Positions 34,287-44,880 of a stretch of 64,000 bases of DNA are shown piece by piece. Source of the DNA: Plantago ovata (taxonomy: Eukaryota; Streptophyta; Magnoliopsida; Lamiales; Plantaginaceae); the NCBI GenBank assembly GCA_028274465.1, contig CM051456.1, positions 108,103,348-108,167,347 on the forward strand. The letters run 5' to 3'. The position numbers and the translations under genes were made by a program. The notes beneath the pieces are model-generated. The model was not told where the DNA came from and did no database searches. It saw only the letters and a list, made by a program, of their open reading frames with translations. How positions within the stretch are numbered: the first letter of the stretch is position 1; every line of letters starts with the position of its first letter.

Positions 34287-37200
34287 TTAATAAGGGCGCC
34301 TCTGTTCCAGCATCCTCACTTTCTTGAGCAGATTTTCAATAGTATCAGATTTTTCCTACAGTGAAAAATAAAATAAAAATTGAACTGGTTAGAAAGTCTC
34401 ATCGACAAGAACTTGGACAATAAAACAATAACGAGATCAATGCCCTTAACACACCTTAATCTCTTTCCTCATTCTCTCTTCCTGAATCACTCGTCGGGTT
34501 CTTTCATCTGTGAAGGCACTAACAAATTTTTCTTGTTCGGCATCCAAGCTATCTTTCTCCTGCTTCATATCTGAAAGCTGAAATCAATAATAGCCAAACA
34601 AATTCAGTTTTCTAATAATTTAATTATTCAACACTTAAGATATTGAATTATGCCGCAAGAAATCATTTGTCTAAATCCACGTAACAAAAAGATAAGAAGA
34701 AACAGATGAGCTCACCTGATTTTCGAGTAATAAATTCCTGTCTTGTAGGTTTTGCGATTCCTTCAAAACAACCTTCAAACTGCAAAAGGAAGATCAGCTA
34801 ATTAATTAAACATGGAACAGATAACAAAAAGCTTCAATGACTATTGCACCATATACAAATCAAGCTGTACCTCTTTCTCAAGTACTCATTCTCTTCAGAC
34901 AGTCTAATTACCATTTCGGTCAACGATCCATTGATCTCTCCGTTCTATTATGAGCCAATAAAAGAAAAGGCGTAAGCAGGACAAACTAGAATAAATATAA
35001 TGACACTTTATTCTCCTTATATGCGAAAACACATACACATTGTTCACAGCTTGTTACATTTTCACGAATAAGTAAAGAAATATAAAATCGTCTGTACAGG
35101 AGATGTTACCTTAATGTCAAGGGGCGGAGCAGCAATTACTTGGTGTAAATAGGGCACAGGATTCTCAACAGGTGGAGATGAACCAACATGATTTCTAGCT
35201 GGGGTCTGAAACTGACCAGTCCCGGTTTTTGCTACTTGTGTCACAGCAGGCTGCCTATTCTCTGTTGTGCCAGGTCTTTTCAGCGGTGTAATGTTACTAT
35301 TAGTGGTTGTACCCCTGTTAGAATTATTGGACATGGGATTCTGTTTATCGCTTGAAGTGGTGGAACCTTCTTTCCAGGGGTTATTAACATGGTTTGGAGT
35401 GACGGAAGCTGCTCTCTGAGGGGTAATAACTGGATTAGATTTGTGGTTTGCAGTAGGTGGAACCTCTTTCCCTGGAGTAACAGACTTCTTCGCACCACGC
35501 CTCTGAGCATAGCCAATTTCATGACACTTTGAAGTCCTGTTCAAACAAATTTGAACATAACCGGATAAGAAGGTTGATTACATTAGAATGGAGGACAGGG
35601 TATATGACAAAAAGCATGCATATAAACAAAAGAAAACTAACCAATATTGCTTTTGTGTAGTTACTAGCTTTTGCTCAAGCCTAGATAAAACAACTGTACG
35701 TTCAAATCCTTGTTTATCATGTGCCGGCTCTACAAAATTAGCTTCCAATACACCTATGACACCTCGGCCATCACTTCCAGCCGCATTCCAAACCCTCCAA
35801 AAAGGCTGAAAATCAAACTTTATAAGTTATAACCATGCATCAAAAGCTCTAGAACATAATTGCAGAACTTCGAAGTAATGAAACTAGCTGATGCAGGGTA
35901 AATGGAAAATTATAACAAGACCAACCCTGATAAGTCGATTCTTGTGATACACGTTAAAGCCTTGAACATCAATGTGATGTCTTGCATCTTTGACAAACCC
36001 AATTTTCCCAGTCGCAACCATATCTTTGTTGTTTAGTGTGTTAATTGCAACATTTGGTCTATATACTATGTTTTCTGTCATCATCAAATCCTCCTCTATA
36101 TCATGATGCTCAATGATTTTCCCTCGCAGGATCATGCGGTAACCAGGTGGGAGCTTACGGTACAAAATCGCTGCATAGCTCTGCAAGAACCATAAATTGA
36201 CACATCACACATTAGATACAAAACCAGAGTTGCATTAATCAGTTTTAGACAAATACTTTTCAACATGAAATCAACCGCTATTGCAGATAATGAGCCACAG
36301 AACAGAAGTAAGGGACAAGAATTAAGCAGTTGGTTTGAAGCCAATATACCCTGAGTGAATGGCTATAGGTGAGAAAATGCTTAGAGTTCGGGTACTTTTT
36401 TGCATCATCAATCTTTCTCTCATCTGGGCCAAAACCTTTGATTTGGATATCCTGATAAAATGTGCAAAGAATAATTGATCAACTAGAGAAGGAGCATAGA
36501 TGTGTCTACATACGCCTATGGAAAAAGAGAAATTCAAAACCAAGATATAAGAAACTTACGTATTCATCACTCTCAAAATCCAGTTCTGGTGTTCCTAGGT
36601 CATCCTCCCACAAATTATAGATTATTATGCGCGTACCATGATCTTTCATGGAATTGAACTGCATGAGCAAAAGTAGATAATATATTAAGTTAAAAACTTT
36701 CACATTCACAAGATACCTGTACAGTTATACTTTATACATTGATTACAGTGATAGAATTCACAAAACAAAACATATACTACCCACCTGCTGAAGAAGATCG
36801 TCTTCACTTTCGTATGGAGACCACTGCACAATTGATTCCATATTTCTTTGCATACAGTCATAGGAAGGAAGCATCTGTTTATTCCATGACTCTCCTACTT
36901 TCTTGAAATGGACCTGTTCAATAAGTTAAAGAAAAGTAACTATCAGAATCACTTTGTACTGGAACAGTGAGCATTTACCATATTCAGTATTCACATGTAT
37001 TGATCCACATAGAACAGTATAACTTTACGCCTATCCAGTATCTCATAAGTTTTGTAGACTTCAATTCAGAAAGAGGGATAGGGATAAGTACCATAGGAAC
37101 CACTATATCTTCCTTCCCAGTATCCCGCAAGAATGTATAGGACAGCATTCCAATACTTTGTGTTGTGCTACAGGGGGATATAAGAGAAAAGATAAGTTCA

Positions 37201-38533
37201 ATATATTAATTCAATGATGATTAAATATATATGCAGCATCAAACACAGCAAACAAAACAACTACCTTTCTCCATTTTTTCCCTGACTACGAGAGAACACA
37301 ATGACGTCTGCACCGAGCCTCATAGTACTAGTCTTAAAACCATTTCCATCTGTTAAGAAAGACGCAGAACATTCAGAAGCCTAAAACATCATTGATACTT
37401 GTTGTCAGTACAAAATAATGCCGCGACTCACATTGACCAATTGTGTTTGCCATCTTGCTTTTCACAGAATACCCAAGAGACATGCACTGGCGCATCTTAT
37501 CAGCAGTCATACCGCCACCATTATCTGCAGTCAGAGAGGTTTATTTTTACCAGACAAATCAAGACAACTAGCACTGAATGTCACAGATATATAACACTAA
37601 AAATCCCATAAACTACTCATCCTATAAAACATTTAAAACAACATATTAAATCATCAGGCCACACTACTGATTCATTGACTGTACTATCACTCGATATATT
37701 GAACCTAAGCTTAAATCTTCACAAAGCACAATATCAAGGTGCAGACTTCAAAAAGACTCATTCATTCTCTTACCTTCTACCAACAACATCTTACTCCCAT
37801 CCTTCTTGTTCTCCAGCACATCAACGTTCACGTAAGTAGCTCCATAGCAAACTTCATCCAAGGCATTATCCAGGAGCTCCGCAACGCTACACATGATAAA
37901 AAACATTAAGTACCAAAAACCAATGTTGTCTCATAATTTTCTTACTTTTTTGCTTCTTAAATTAGACGTTCACCTCCTAATGCCCATTTATGACTGGTGG
38001 CATTCGAATGCAAGAACTTGGGATGCACCCTAACATGATCCATTCCCACTGCAGATTCATCAAAAACAGAATTTAGTACTACTAATTACTTACAATCATC
38101 ATGTACATATAAATATATTATATTATATATATTATATATATTATATATACCCACCAAACCAAAACAAGAAGAGAGAAAAAGTACCTGCAGTATGCGAACC
38201 ACCGGCATCAGTGATCTCATAATCCCCTGCTTTCCAGAACTGCTTACAACTACTAACCCCTTTCTCTTTCGCAATCGCAACATTAGGGTTGCTACGGCCA
38301 GAAACTTGTTCTTCACGTCTCGCCAGAGTAGTAGTAGTATTGCCGCCCACATGGGTAATTACTAACGGTTTCTGAAGGGCCAGCCGTTCTTCTGGAGTAA
38401 GCGGGTCAAGAAACCCGATTGGCAGGACCGATTCGACTCGCTGCCTCTTGCTAGGGCTTAATTCCACGTCCCACGCGACATCATCGCTAAGTAGATTTTC
38501 TTGGCCCGGTTCTTCCTTGGCACAGTTGAACAT
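34287..38533 (-). CDS. MORC family GHKL ATPase (MORC4/7-like), 16 exons
   Basis: Plant MORC ATPases act in the nucleus in transposon silencing and immunity. Exons, 5' to 3': 38533-38185, 38048-37974, 37886-37774, 37524-37432, 37349-37265, 37167-37092, 36913-36785, 36658-36560, 36451-36350, 36180-35926, 35805-35642, 35536-35110, 34944-34871, 34779-34716, 34577-34455, 34355-34287. All have GT-AG borders, and phases agree except between exons 2 and 3, where one base is lacking. The product is about 765 residues. GHKL motifs are AELLDNALDEV, EDNGGGM and QYGNGFKTSTMRLGAD. The S5-like part includes GTRIIIYNLWEDD and GVIGVLEANFVEP. A low-complexity linker and a C-terminal coiled coil follow (NEYLRKR, KQEKDSLDAEQEKF). 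The VNVDVLENKKDGSKMLLVED stretch and CMSLGYSVKSK fit the MORC4/7 group best. The ATG at 38533 was chosen because the longer frame upstream starts with GTG. If the frame break is real, the allele is non-functional; otherwise it is active. Confidence 0.93.
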
Positions 38534-39023
38534 TGTCAAGGTTCTTTCTCCCTTCTGTTTCACCAGTTTGTTACGTTATTCCTGCAAAGATTGAATTTTT
38601 TTCTCTTTTCAGTTTAATGGAAGAGAGATGGAATTAGTAATGGGGAAGAAGATGGGGCGCCAAAGAAACTGCCACTAATCGGGCCGGGTTTTCAGGTTTT
38701 TTACTTTCTCAGCCCGACATAAATAATAAATAAATAAAAGAAGAGAAGAAAAAATTATACATCAGTAATAACCTAGCTCACAGGTATATACAGAAATTGA
38801 CAAATCTGTTGAATTTCATGGTGGAGTAAAGTTGTCATGATGTAATAAAACATAAACGGAGTAGAATACGATACAATGATTGATAAATAATAAAACACGG
38901 CGAGGCGGCTAGAGTAAAAAGGTTATACCTTGGATGGGAACTTTTGAAACCTAGAGGAGAGGAGAGTAACAATGAGAATTGAGGAGAATGGGAGGAGGTA
39001 TTCACCCCCTTTTATATAGATGG
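38534..39023 (-). promoter_or_regulatory. Probable MORC promoter, 5' UTR and leader intron
   Basis: Read on the minus strand, a TATA box (tatataaaag, around 39020-39010) is followed by a purine-rich leader, a possible donor aag|gtataacc near 38929, and a possible acceptor tttgcag|gaataacg near 38585, about 50 bp before the ATG. This would make a leader intron of about 345 bp. This is inferred from splice consensus only. Confidence 0.45.
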
Positions 39024-39720
39024 GGTAGAATTCTATATGTACTTTACTATAAACACCAATGAAGATCTACATAGAAACAAAATCTTACTAGATCTTATCT
39101 AATAAGGTAATTCAAAAGTTATGTTCACACTTGACTATTTTTCACTAGTTTCCTTGTTGCGTAAAAACTCTTCAAATATCAAAAGTTTACTGTGACGCGG
39201 TGATTTTCAAGAGTCCAAATATTTACATACCTATTTTTCTGTTTCAAACAGGAGAGAATCAATTTTCCATGATTTTTTATCTTGAATAACCATAATATAT
39301 AATAATTAAAGAATAAATACACATACTCTAGATTTAGAATAAAATAAAATAAAAGAGAGTATAGTTTAATGGATTTAAAGTCCCTCGATCTACAATCACG
39401 AATTTGTAAGAATTGGGAGGCACTAGTGACCTGTAAAGCAATACAATAGCAAACTTAGAGCGGTGAGATTCAAAGGTGACATTGGTGTGGTGTCGACCGA
39501 GGACACTCCAACGCTCAAGTTAGCACTTTTGTTAGGGAAGAGATAAAAATTAACGAAAGTAATGAGTAAAGTGAAATTATCCTTTTTATCTCAGGTAGAG
39601 AAAGAGTTAAACGTGAGACTAAGTATGTTAGGTTGCATCGGATCTCATTCGCCTGAGTCAGGCTAAACTAATGTCCTTGAGATGTGAATGGGAGATCGGT
39701 TTCAAACAGAGAGTGCTTGC
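39024..39720. other. Intergenic DNA, no gene seen
   Basis: Mixed AT-rich sequence without recognisable coding content. Part of it may belong to the downstream end of the LINE remnant at 39.7-40.5 kb. Confidence 0.4.
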
Positions 39721-39723
39721 CAA

Positions 39724-40454
39724 CTAGGGTTGAAGGATTGTGAAGTTAGAGGTGCCAGAGAGGGTATTTGCGTCGGACGCAGACTGGTGAATGTACGTTG
39801 AGTTCTGGTTAAGCTCAAAGATATAAGTTGCTTTTTGTATCAAGTATGCCGTAGTAAGTATTGGATGACCTCTTCTTCTAGTTACCCTTATAGGGTTAGT
39901 GTCAACTAACAATGCAGTATGATCTGAAACTGTATTAGTCAAGTTTCTAATCTTACAATTAGGAAACAATTTCAACCAACTATGATTTCCACAAGCTCTA
40001 TCAAGCCTACTACATATGAAATTATAAGCATATTGCCTATTATTCCAAGTGAAAGCAGGACCACAATATCCTAGATCAACTAATTAATTGACACTTATGT
40101 AAGAAATAATGAAATTTATATAATCTACTCCAATTCGGAACAACCCCCCACCCCCCTATTCTTTCAGAAGGACATAAAATTGCATTAAAATCTCCTCCTA
40201 AAAGCCATAGGCCAGAAATGGAAGTGCTTAACTTCATAATTTCCTCCCATACATGTAGTTCGGTCATGTTGCGCAAAATTATACACTGCAGTGATGTGTG
40301 CCAAATGTTGTTGCTGCTGCGGCATCTGGATCTTGAAGTGGGAAACTCTCTCGGTAACATTGATCAATCCCACCTCAATTTCTGTCTCTAAGACATCACT
40401 GCTTTTGCCCGACGCATTGATTTGCAACAGAATGTTTACACAAGCTTGTGCCAA
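39724..40454 (-). pseudogene. LINE endonuclease remnant
   Basis: On the minus strand it shows LWLLGGDFNAILCPSERIGG, then, after a frameshift, GYCGPAFTWNNRQYAYNF, CSRLDRACGNHSW and VSDHTALLVDTNP. These are the GDFN, TW-N, SRLDR and SDH motifs of the apurinic-type endonuclease of plant LINE ORF2. There are frameshifts and in-frame stops, and no reverse transcriptase follows, so it is a fragment. It differs from the 14.5 kb LINE in sequence. Confidence 0.8.
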
Positions 40455-41079
40455 AAATAGGCTTTAAATTAAAATACTAGTGTTCAAGGCTCTAATGGAC
40501 TAGCATTCTATCTGATCTTAAAGTAATGATGATTTGGGCTTTATATATTTTGTGGATCTCTCTGCTCCTTATGCTTAGACTTCATTAATGGGTCAAAAAG
40601 AATATTATTTCCTCAAGTTGATACCACCATAAGTCCATAACATTAGAATAGCTTACTATCTATATAATGATGGTTTCAATAGTTCCATGCACATCTGAAC
40701 TCTGAAAGCTCCCTGCCTAGTGGTATTTCTCCATGAAATTTACAATCTTAGAAAAAATTAATTAGTACTAGTAAACCTTTCCATAATTGAACCTGTTCTG
40801 ATCGATTCTATCTGTTAATCAACATTCTTTTATCCTCTGCTACGTACAATGAATGCATCCACCCAAGAAACAAAGGTCAAATTCTTGATTTATAGAATTG
40901 AAATGACAGGCCCCATACTTGTACAGTTGTACTAGCTCGTTCTGAGATGTACTCGAGAAGATTTTACAATCTTCTTCCGGCCGGTTGGGTGGTTTAACAG
41001 TACAAAATATCATTAACTTGCAAAAGCAGTGCGTAGCTCTCGATTCTCCGTTTGGTTTCCGCATACAAGTTTTGGAAAT
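40455..41079. other. Intergenic DNA, no gene seen
   Basis: AT-rich. The short minus-strand ORF at 40840-41088 has no recognisable domain. Confidence 0.4.
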
Positions 41080-41102
41080 AATTAACATTACATTATGATA
41101 TA

Positions 41103-41253
41103 ATGTACTTGTGTCTTGTGTCTTTGGTTTTGTATATCAATATATCACAAGTTTTGTACTTGTGTCTTTGGTTTTGATTTTGTACTCGGTATTGGAGTTT
41201 AACTACGAGCATTTCTTATGCTTTGGAATAAAACTTTTAGCCGTTTTAAAAAA
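41103..41253 (+). mobile_element. Short LINE tail with 23-bp TSD
   Basis: Flanked by a perfect 23-bp duplication that begins AATTAACATTACATTATGAT (41080-41102 and 41254-41276). The insert ends tttggaataaaacttttagccgttttaaaaaaa, a tail signature shared with other insertions in the window. Inside, gtacttgtgtctttggttttg occurs twice in tandem. Only about 150 bp of the 3' UTR was copied. Confidence 0.85.
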
Positions 41254-41276
41254 AATTAACATTACATTATGATATA

Positions 41277-41575
41277 TTGATATGGTATTCCAATTTATGC
41301 TATATTGTCCAAAATCTCAAATCCAAAAGCGTAGAAAAACTGGTTTGCCCGAGATGTATATATATAGCTTCCTAGAAAATCATCTGAAATATACTAGAAG
41401 AGTGAAAGGTCCGTTTGGATAGACTTCCTAAATTATCTATAAGATATTTTATACTTATCCGTTATTATTTGTTGGTTAAGATTAGGACAATACATGTTGT
41501 TCTTATTGTCCCCAATTATTTCTCATTGTTATAAATAGTTGGGTTAGTAATAATCACGTTGATAAAAGAAACAAT
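41277..41575. other. Spacer, no gene seen
   Basis: AT-rich spacer between two LINE tails. Nothing recognised. Confidence 0.35.
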
Positions 41576-41583
41576 TGTTGATG

Positions 41584-42444
41584 GTGTATTTCTCCCTGCC
41601 GTAGATGGCGTTCTTGCATGGTCAAGGTGATGATCCATGACTGCTTTTATCCCAACTAAGTTTGAAGATCGATTAAGAAGAAGAAGAACAGTAGTTTGCC
41701 TACTCGAGCAGTCATGAATGAAAAGGATAGCCGGAAGGAAATGTGATGAGTTTTCCTCATGTGAGTTGCTTCTTCAAATTGAAAAGGTTTGGAGAATATG
41801 GTGAAAAATATTGGAGATGATTCAGATGCAGTGAAGGACGCGAGAGCTAAGATGAAGAGGTTCAGGGTTCTTTTGGGTTTTAGCAAGTTAGCCCTCGTTT
41901 TATTAGATTCTGTTGAGTCCTTATTGTCTGGTGTAGGTGTTCTTCATATTTTCAGAGTTTTTTATTGAGGGGCGGTTCTAGATCAAGGTGATTCAGGTGT
42001 CATGGGTGAAGGACGCGGAAGCAAAGATGAAGAGTTTCATGGATCTTTTGGATTTTGGCAAGTTAGCCCCCGTTTTAGTAGATTCCGTTGATTTGTATTC
42101 GTCTAGTGTAGGTGTTCTTCATGGTTGTGGATTTGTTGTTGTGGCATGGCTCAGGTCTAGGTGTTTCGAGTTGCATTGGGTGGAGAAGTTTGTGAAAGAG
42201 TTGAAGGCAAGGAGGCGATCAGACATGGGCTAGGCGATTCGGAGAGATTTAGTTGAAATTAGTGCGATAGGTTTTGATCCGAGTGAGTTCAGGTTCAGGG
42301 GGTTAGGTGTTGGTTTCGGGGCTTTCGGGTTGTGGTGCTTGTTAGTTTAGATCGGGTGTTGTTTTTGTAGCATTTCTTAATGCTATTTTCTAAATTATAA
42401 ATCAAAAAATTTGACCGTTTCCTTAAAAAAAAAAAAAAAAAAAG
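41584..42444 (+). mobile_element. LINE 3' UTR fragment with internal duplication
   Basis: It ends in a run of about 18 A after gaccgtttcctt (42424-42443). A possible 8-bp duplication TGTTGATG flanks it (41576-41583 and 42445-42452). It carries two tandem copies of a block of about 150 bp. The 82-residue ORF at 41988-42233 crosses this block and is not conserved in the other copy, so I do not call a gene. Confidence 0.6.
41815..42133 (+). repeat. Two-copy tandem repeat (about 165-bp period)
   Basis: gattcag(a/g)tg..gtgaaggacgcg..gcaaagatgaag, then tttggcaagttagccc(t/c)cgtttta, then gtgtaggtgttcttcat occur at about 41819-41950 and 41985-42125 with scattered substitutions. Confidence 0.85.
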
Positions 42445-42452
42445 TGTTGATG

Positions 42453-43455
42453 ACTTGTCCAGATTCATTAATTAAAGCATCTAATTCGTTCATTAATGTT
42501 AATCCGATAGAGAAGTAAGCGTAGCATATAATATATATATGAAGGTTTGCATCATGAAACTATATATAAGGATCAACTAATTATAAATTGTATGCCAAAG
42601 CTACAAATGCCACGTTCAATTATGCATTTTAAAAGAAACATTCACGTAGATAAATTAGTTCTACTTTGTATGAGAAATTAAAGGGACTAAAGTATTTGAC
42701 TGGAGCACCCAAAATGTGCTGATCACAATTCACAAGCACAAAATTAATAATTACATTCTTAATTAAATTAAGCTACCCAGATGATGATGTTAACAGGAAG
42801 CCATGTCAAATCGACATGTATGAGCTCGTAAATTCGAGGGCTTAATATTAGACCACTAGTATTAATTAATAATATAGAGTATTATATTTCTTGTTAATTA
42901 TCAGGAGTACTATAATTACGTACTCAAATGTTGAAGTAGTATGAAAAGTTAAGTATTGCATTATTTGTGATTAGGTGTACTAAGGCTTACATAATATAAA
43001 CACAAACAATTTGATGATTGCGCTTAGTTTAGCCGGTGACCTGAACTTATATTATCATCTTCATTTAATTAAAATCAAAATCTCAACTGTCAAAACACTT
43101 CAAATATGTTTATGAAAATGTCAATATATCGTATTCGTCACAAACGTGTTAATCGGTTATAGCCAGTACTGACAATAGAATAACAGTACTACAATCGTGT
43201 TTTGACTTTTCACCACATTAAAAATATTTGAAGTTTTAGATATTGCATAAATAATTCTACCTTCAAATTCAACTAGGTTTTCGTCGAGTACTGATCATAC
43301 TTGGGGTACCTGTAACTGTAAGTCTGTAAAAGGGTAATTTCACCACCTAGCTAGCCTATGATCAGACCTGGTTTCGGATTAACATACCTGAAGGTCGATA
43401 TAAATAAGAGGGAAGTGGGTAGGGGAGTTTTAATTTTGTGTAGCTACATTTGTGA
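42453..43455. other. Intergenic DNA, no gene seen
   Basis: AT-rich with no ORF or bounded repeat. Confidence 0.45.
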
Positions 43456-43463
43456 CTTGTGAG

Positions 43464-44024
43464 TAGGACGGTTAACGAGTCGAGTCGATCTGATCGTTGG
43501 CTCTATCGATCAATGATCGTCAGAAATATAGGGTTGATCAAGATCGGCTCGTGATCGTCGAGCTTCACAAAATTGTGATCGTGATCGGCTCGTGAATGAT
43601 CACATTGATCGCGAGCTGATCACGATCGCGATTGCTGGACTCGTTAAAGCACGAATATTAGCTTTTTTACAGTGTAAATTTGTCGATCATAAATAAAATC
43701 TATTACAAACACTATAGAAAATAAGACTAACATAAATCCAAAATACATAAGGTAGATTCGGAAGTTGTTGGACACATTCATGGTTAAAATAGGTATATAT
43801 ATATAATCATAATAATAATAATAAAATAAAATATAAATTAAAATAATTATTGATCACGATTTGATCGCGAGCTTTCGCTCATTTCTTCAAGGTGACCGAT
43901 TTATGATCAAAATGAGTCGATCATGATCACGATCAAGCTCGCGTTGATCGATCTCAATCACGATCCGAGTTTTGATCGATCTTTATCATGATCGCTCACG
44001 ATCAGATCGATTTGTTAACCCCAA
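43464..44024. mobile_element. GATC-rich foldback hAT element
   Basis: A 561-bp element. The ends are inverted repeats: TAGGACGGTTAACGAGTCGA at the left, and the right end reads TTGGGGTTAACAAATCGATC reversed. It is flanked by an 8-bp duplication with one mismatch (CTTGTGAG at 43456-43463, ATTGTGAG at 44025-44032), as for hAT elements. The arms (43480-43640 and 43850-44015) contain over two dozen GATC sites and are largely self-complementary. The AT-rich centre holds no ORF. Confidence 0.78.
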
Positions 44025-44379
44025 ATTGTGAGATGTATATATAGGAGGAAATGGATAACCATGTGAGCTTCAGCTTGGGCCTCGGTAATGGATAAAGTAT
44101 ATTGGGTTTATATTTTGTGAATTGATGCATGTTGTGCAGTTCATGCGGCGAGTTATTTGACCAGGTATATATTGCATGGTAAATTTTGAGTTATTTGTTC
44201 AGATGGAATTTGGGTATTATACTGGCCAGGTTCGCATGTATACTCTACTCATACTCAAGTCTCACAACTTTATTACGGTATTAGACGGATTAAGTGGGGG
44301 TGGGGAATGTGTTTGAACCCTGTCCGTTCACCAAGTCTAGTATGATAATGATGTATAGATATGTTGATTCATGGATTGA

Positions 44380-44880
44380 GTGATCCAAACTTTTGCATTA
44401 ATTTATATAAATCCAACTTTTCCAAGTTAATGGTATCAGACAACTCGACCGATGATAATTTTGACTTGTCCAATGATGCTATTTATGATTCTACGTGTAA
44501 AGTCGACTAATCGCGACCTACTTGTGAGGGAGCGTGTTAGAATATCCTACATCACTTGTGAGATCTATAATTAGCACATATATAAGTTGGATAATCTTAT
44601 CACCTTAACAATGCCTTTTAAGGTGTTATTGGCGCAACTTCAATATGGTATCGGAGCTTATTGTTGGATTTTGGGTTGAGTCGGCCGGTCCGCCTTTTGG
44701 TGTGCACCGGTCGTAATTTCCTTCTACTGGCGATGTGCTCCTGGCCTTAACTGTTCGGGTCACTGTTACTTTGAAGATATTAGAGTGTTCAAAGCAAGCC
44801 TGCGCTCTGTTACCATGATAGAAATCCAACACTCCCAAGGGCTTTTGGGAGAGTTTGATTTTTATGATGGTATCAGAGCC
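44380..44880 (+). mobile_element. TRIM/LTR remnants with three primer-binding-site-like motifs
   Basis: The initiator-Met tRNA primer-binding motif TGGTATC(A/G)GA occurs at 44431, 44646 and 44868. The middle one follows a likely LTR that starts TGTTAGAATATCC at 44535, just after a purine run GTGAGGGAGCG that could be a polypurine tract, and ends near gcgcaacttcaa. The roughly 100-bp gap between the first motif and this LTR is the right size for a TRIM internal region. The third motif follows a different short sequence. The element limits are uncertain. Confidence 0.5.
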
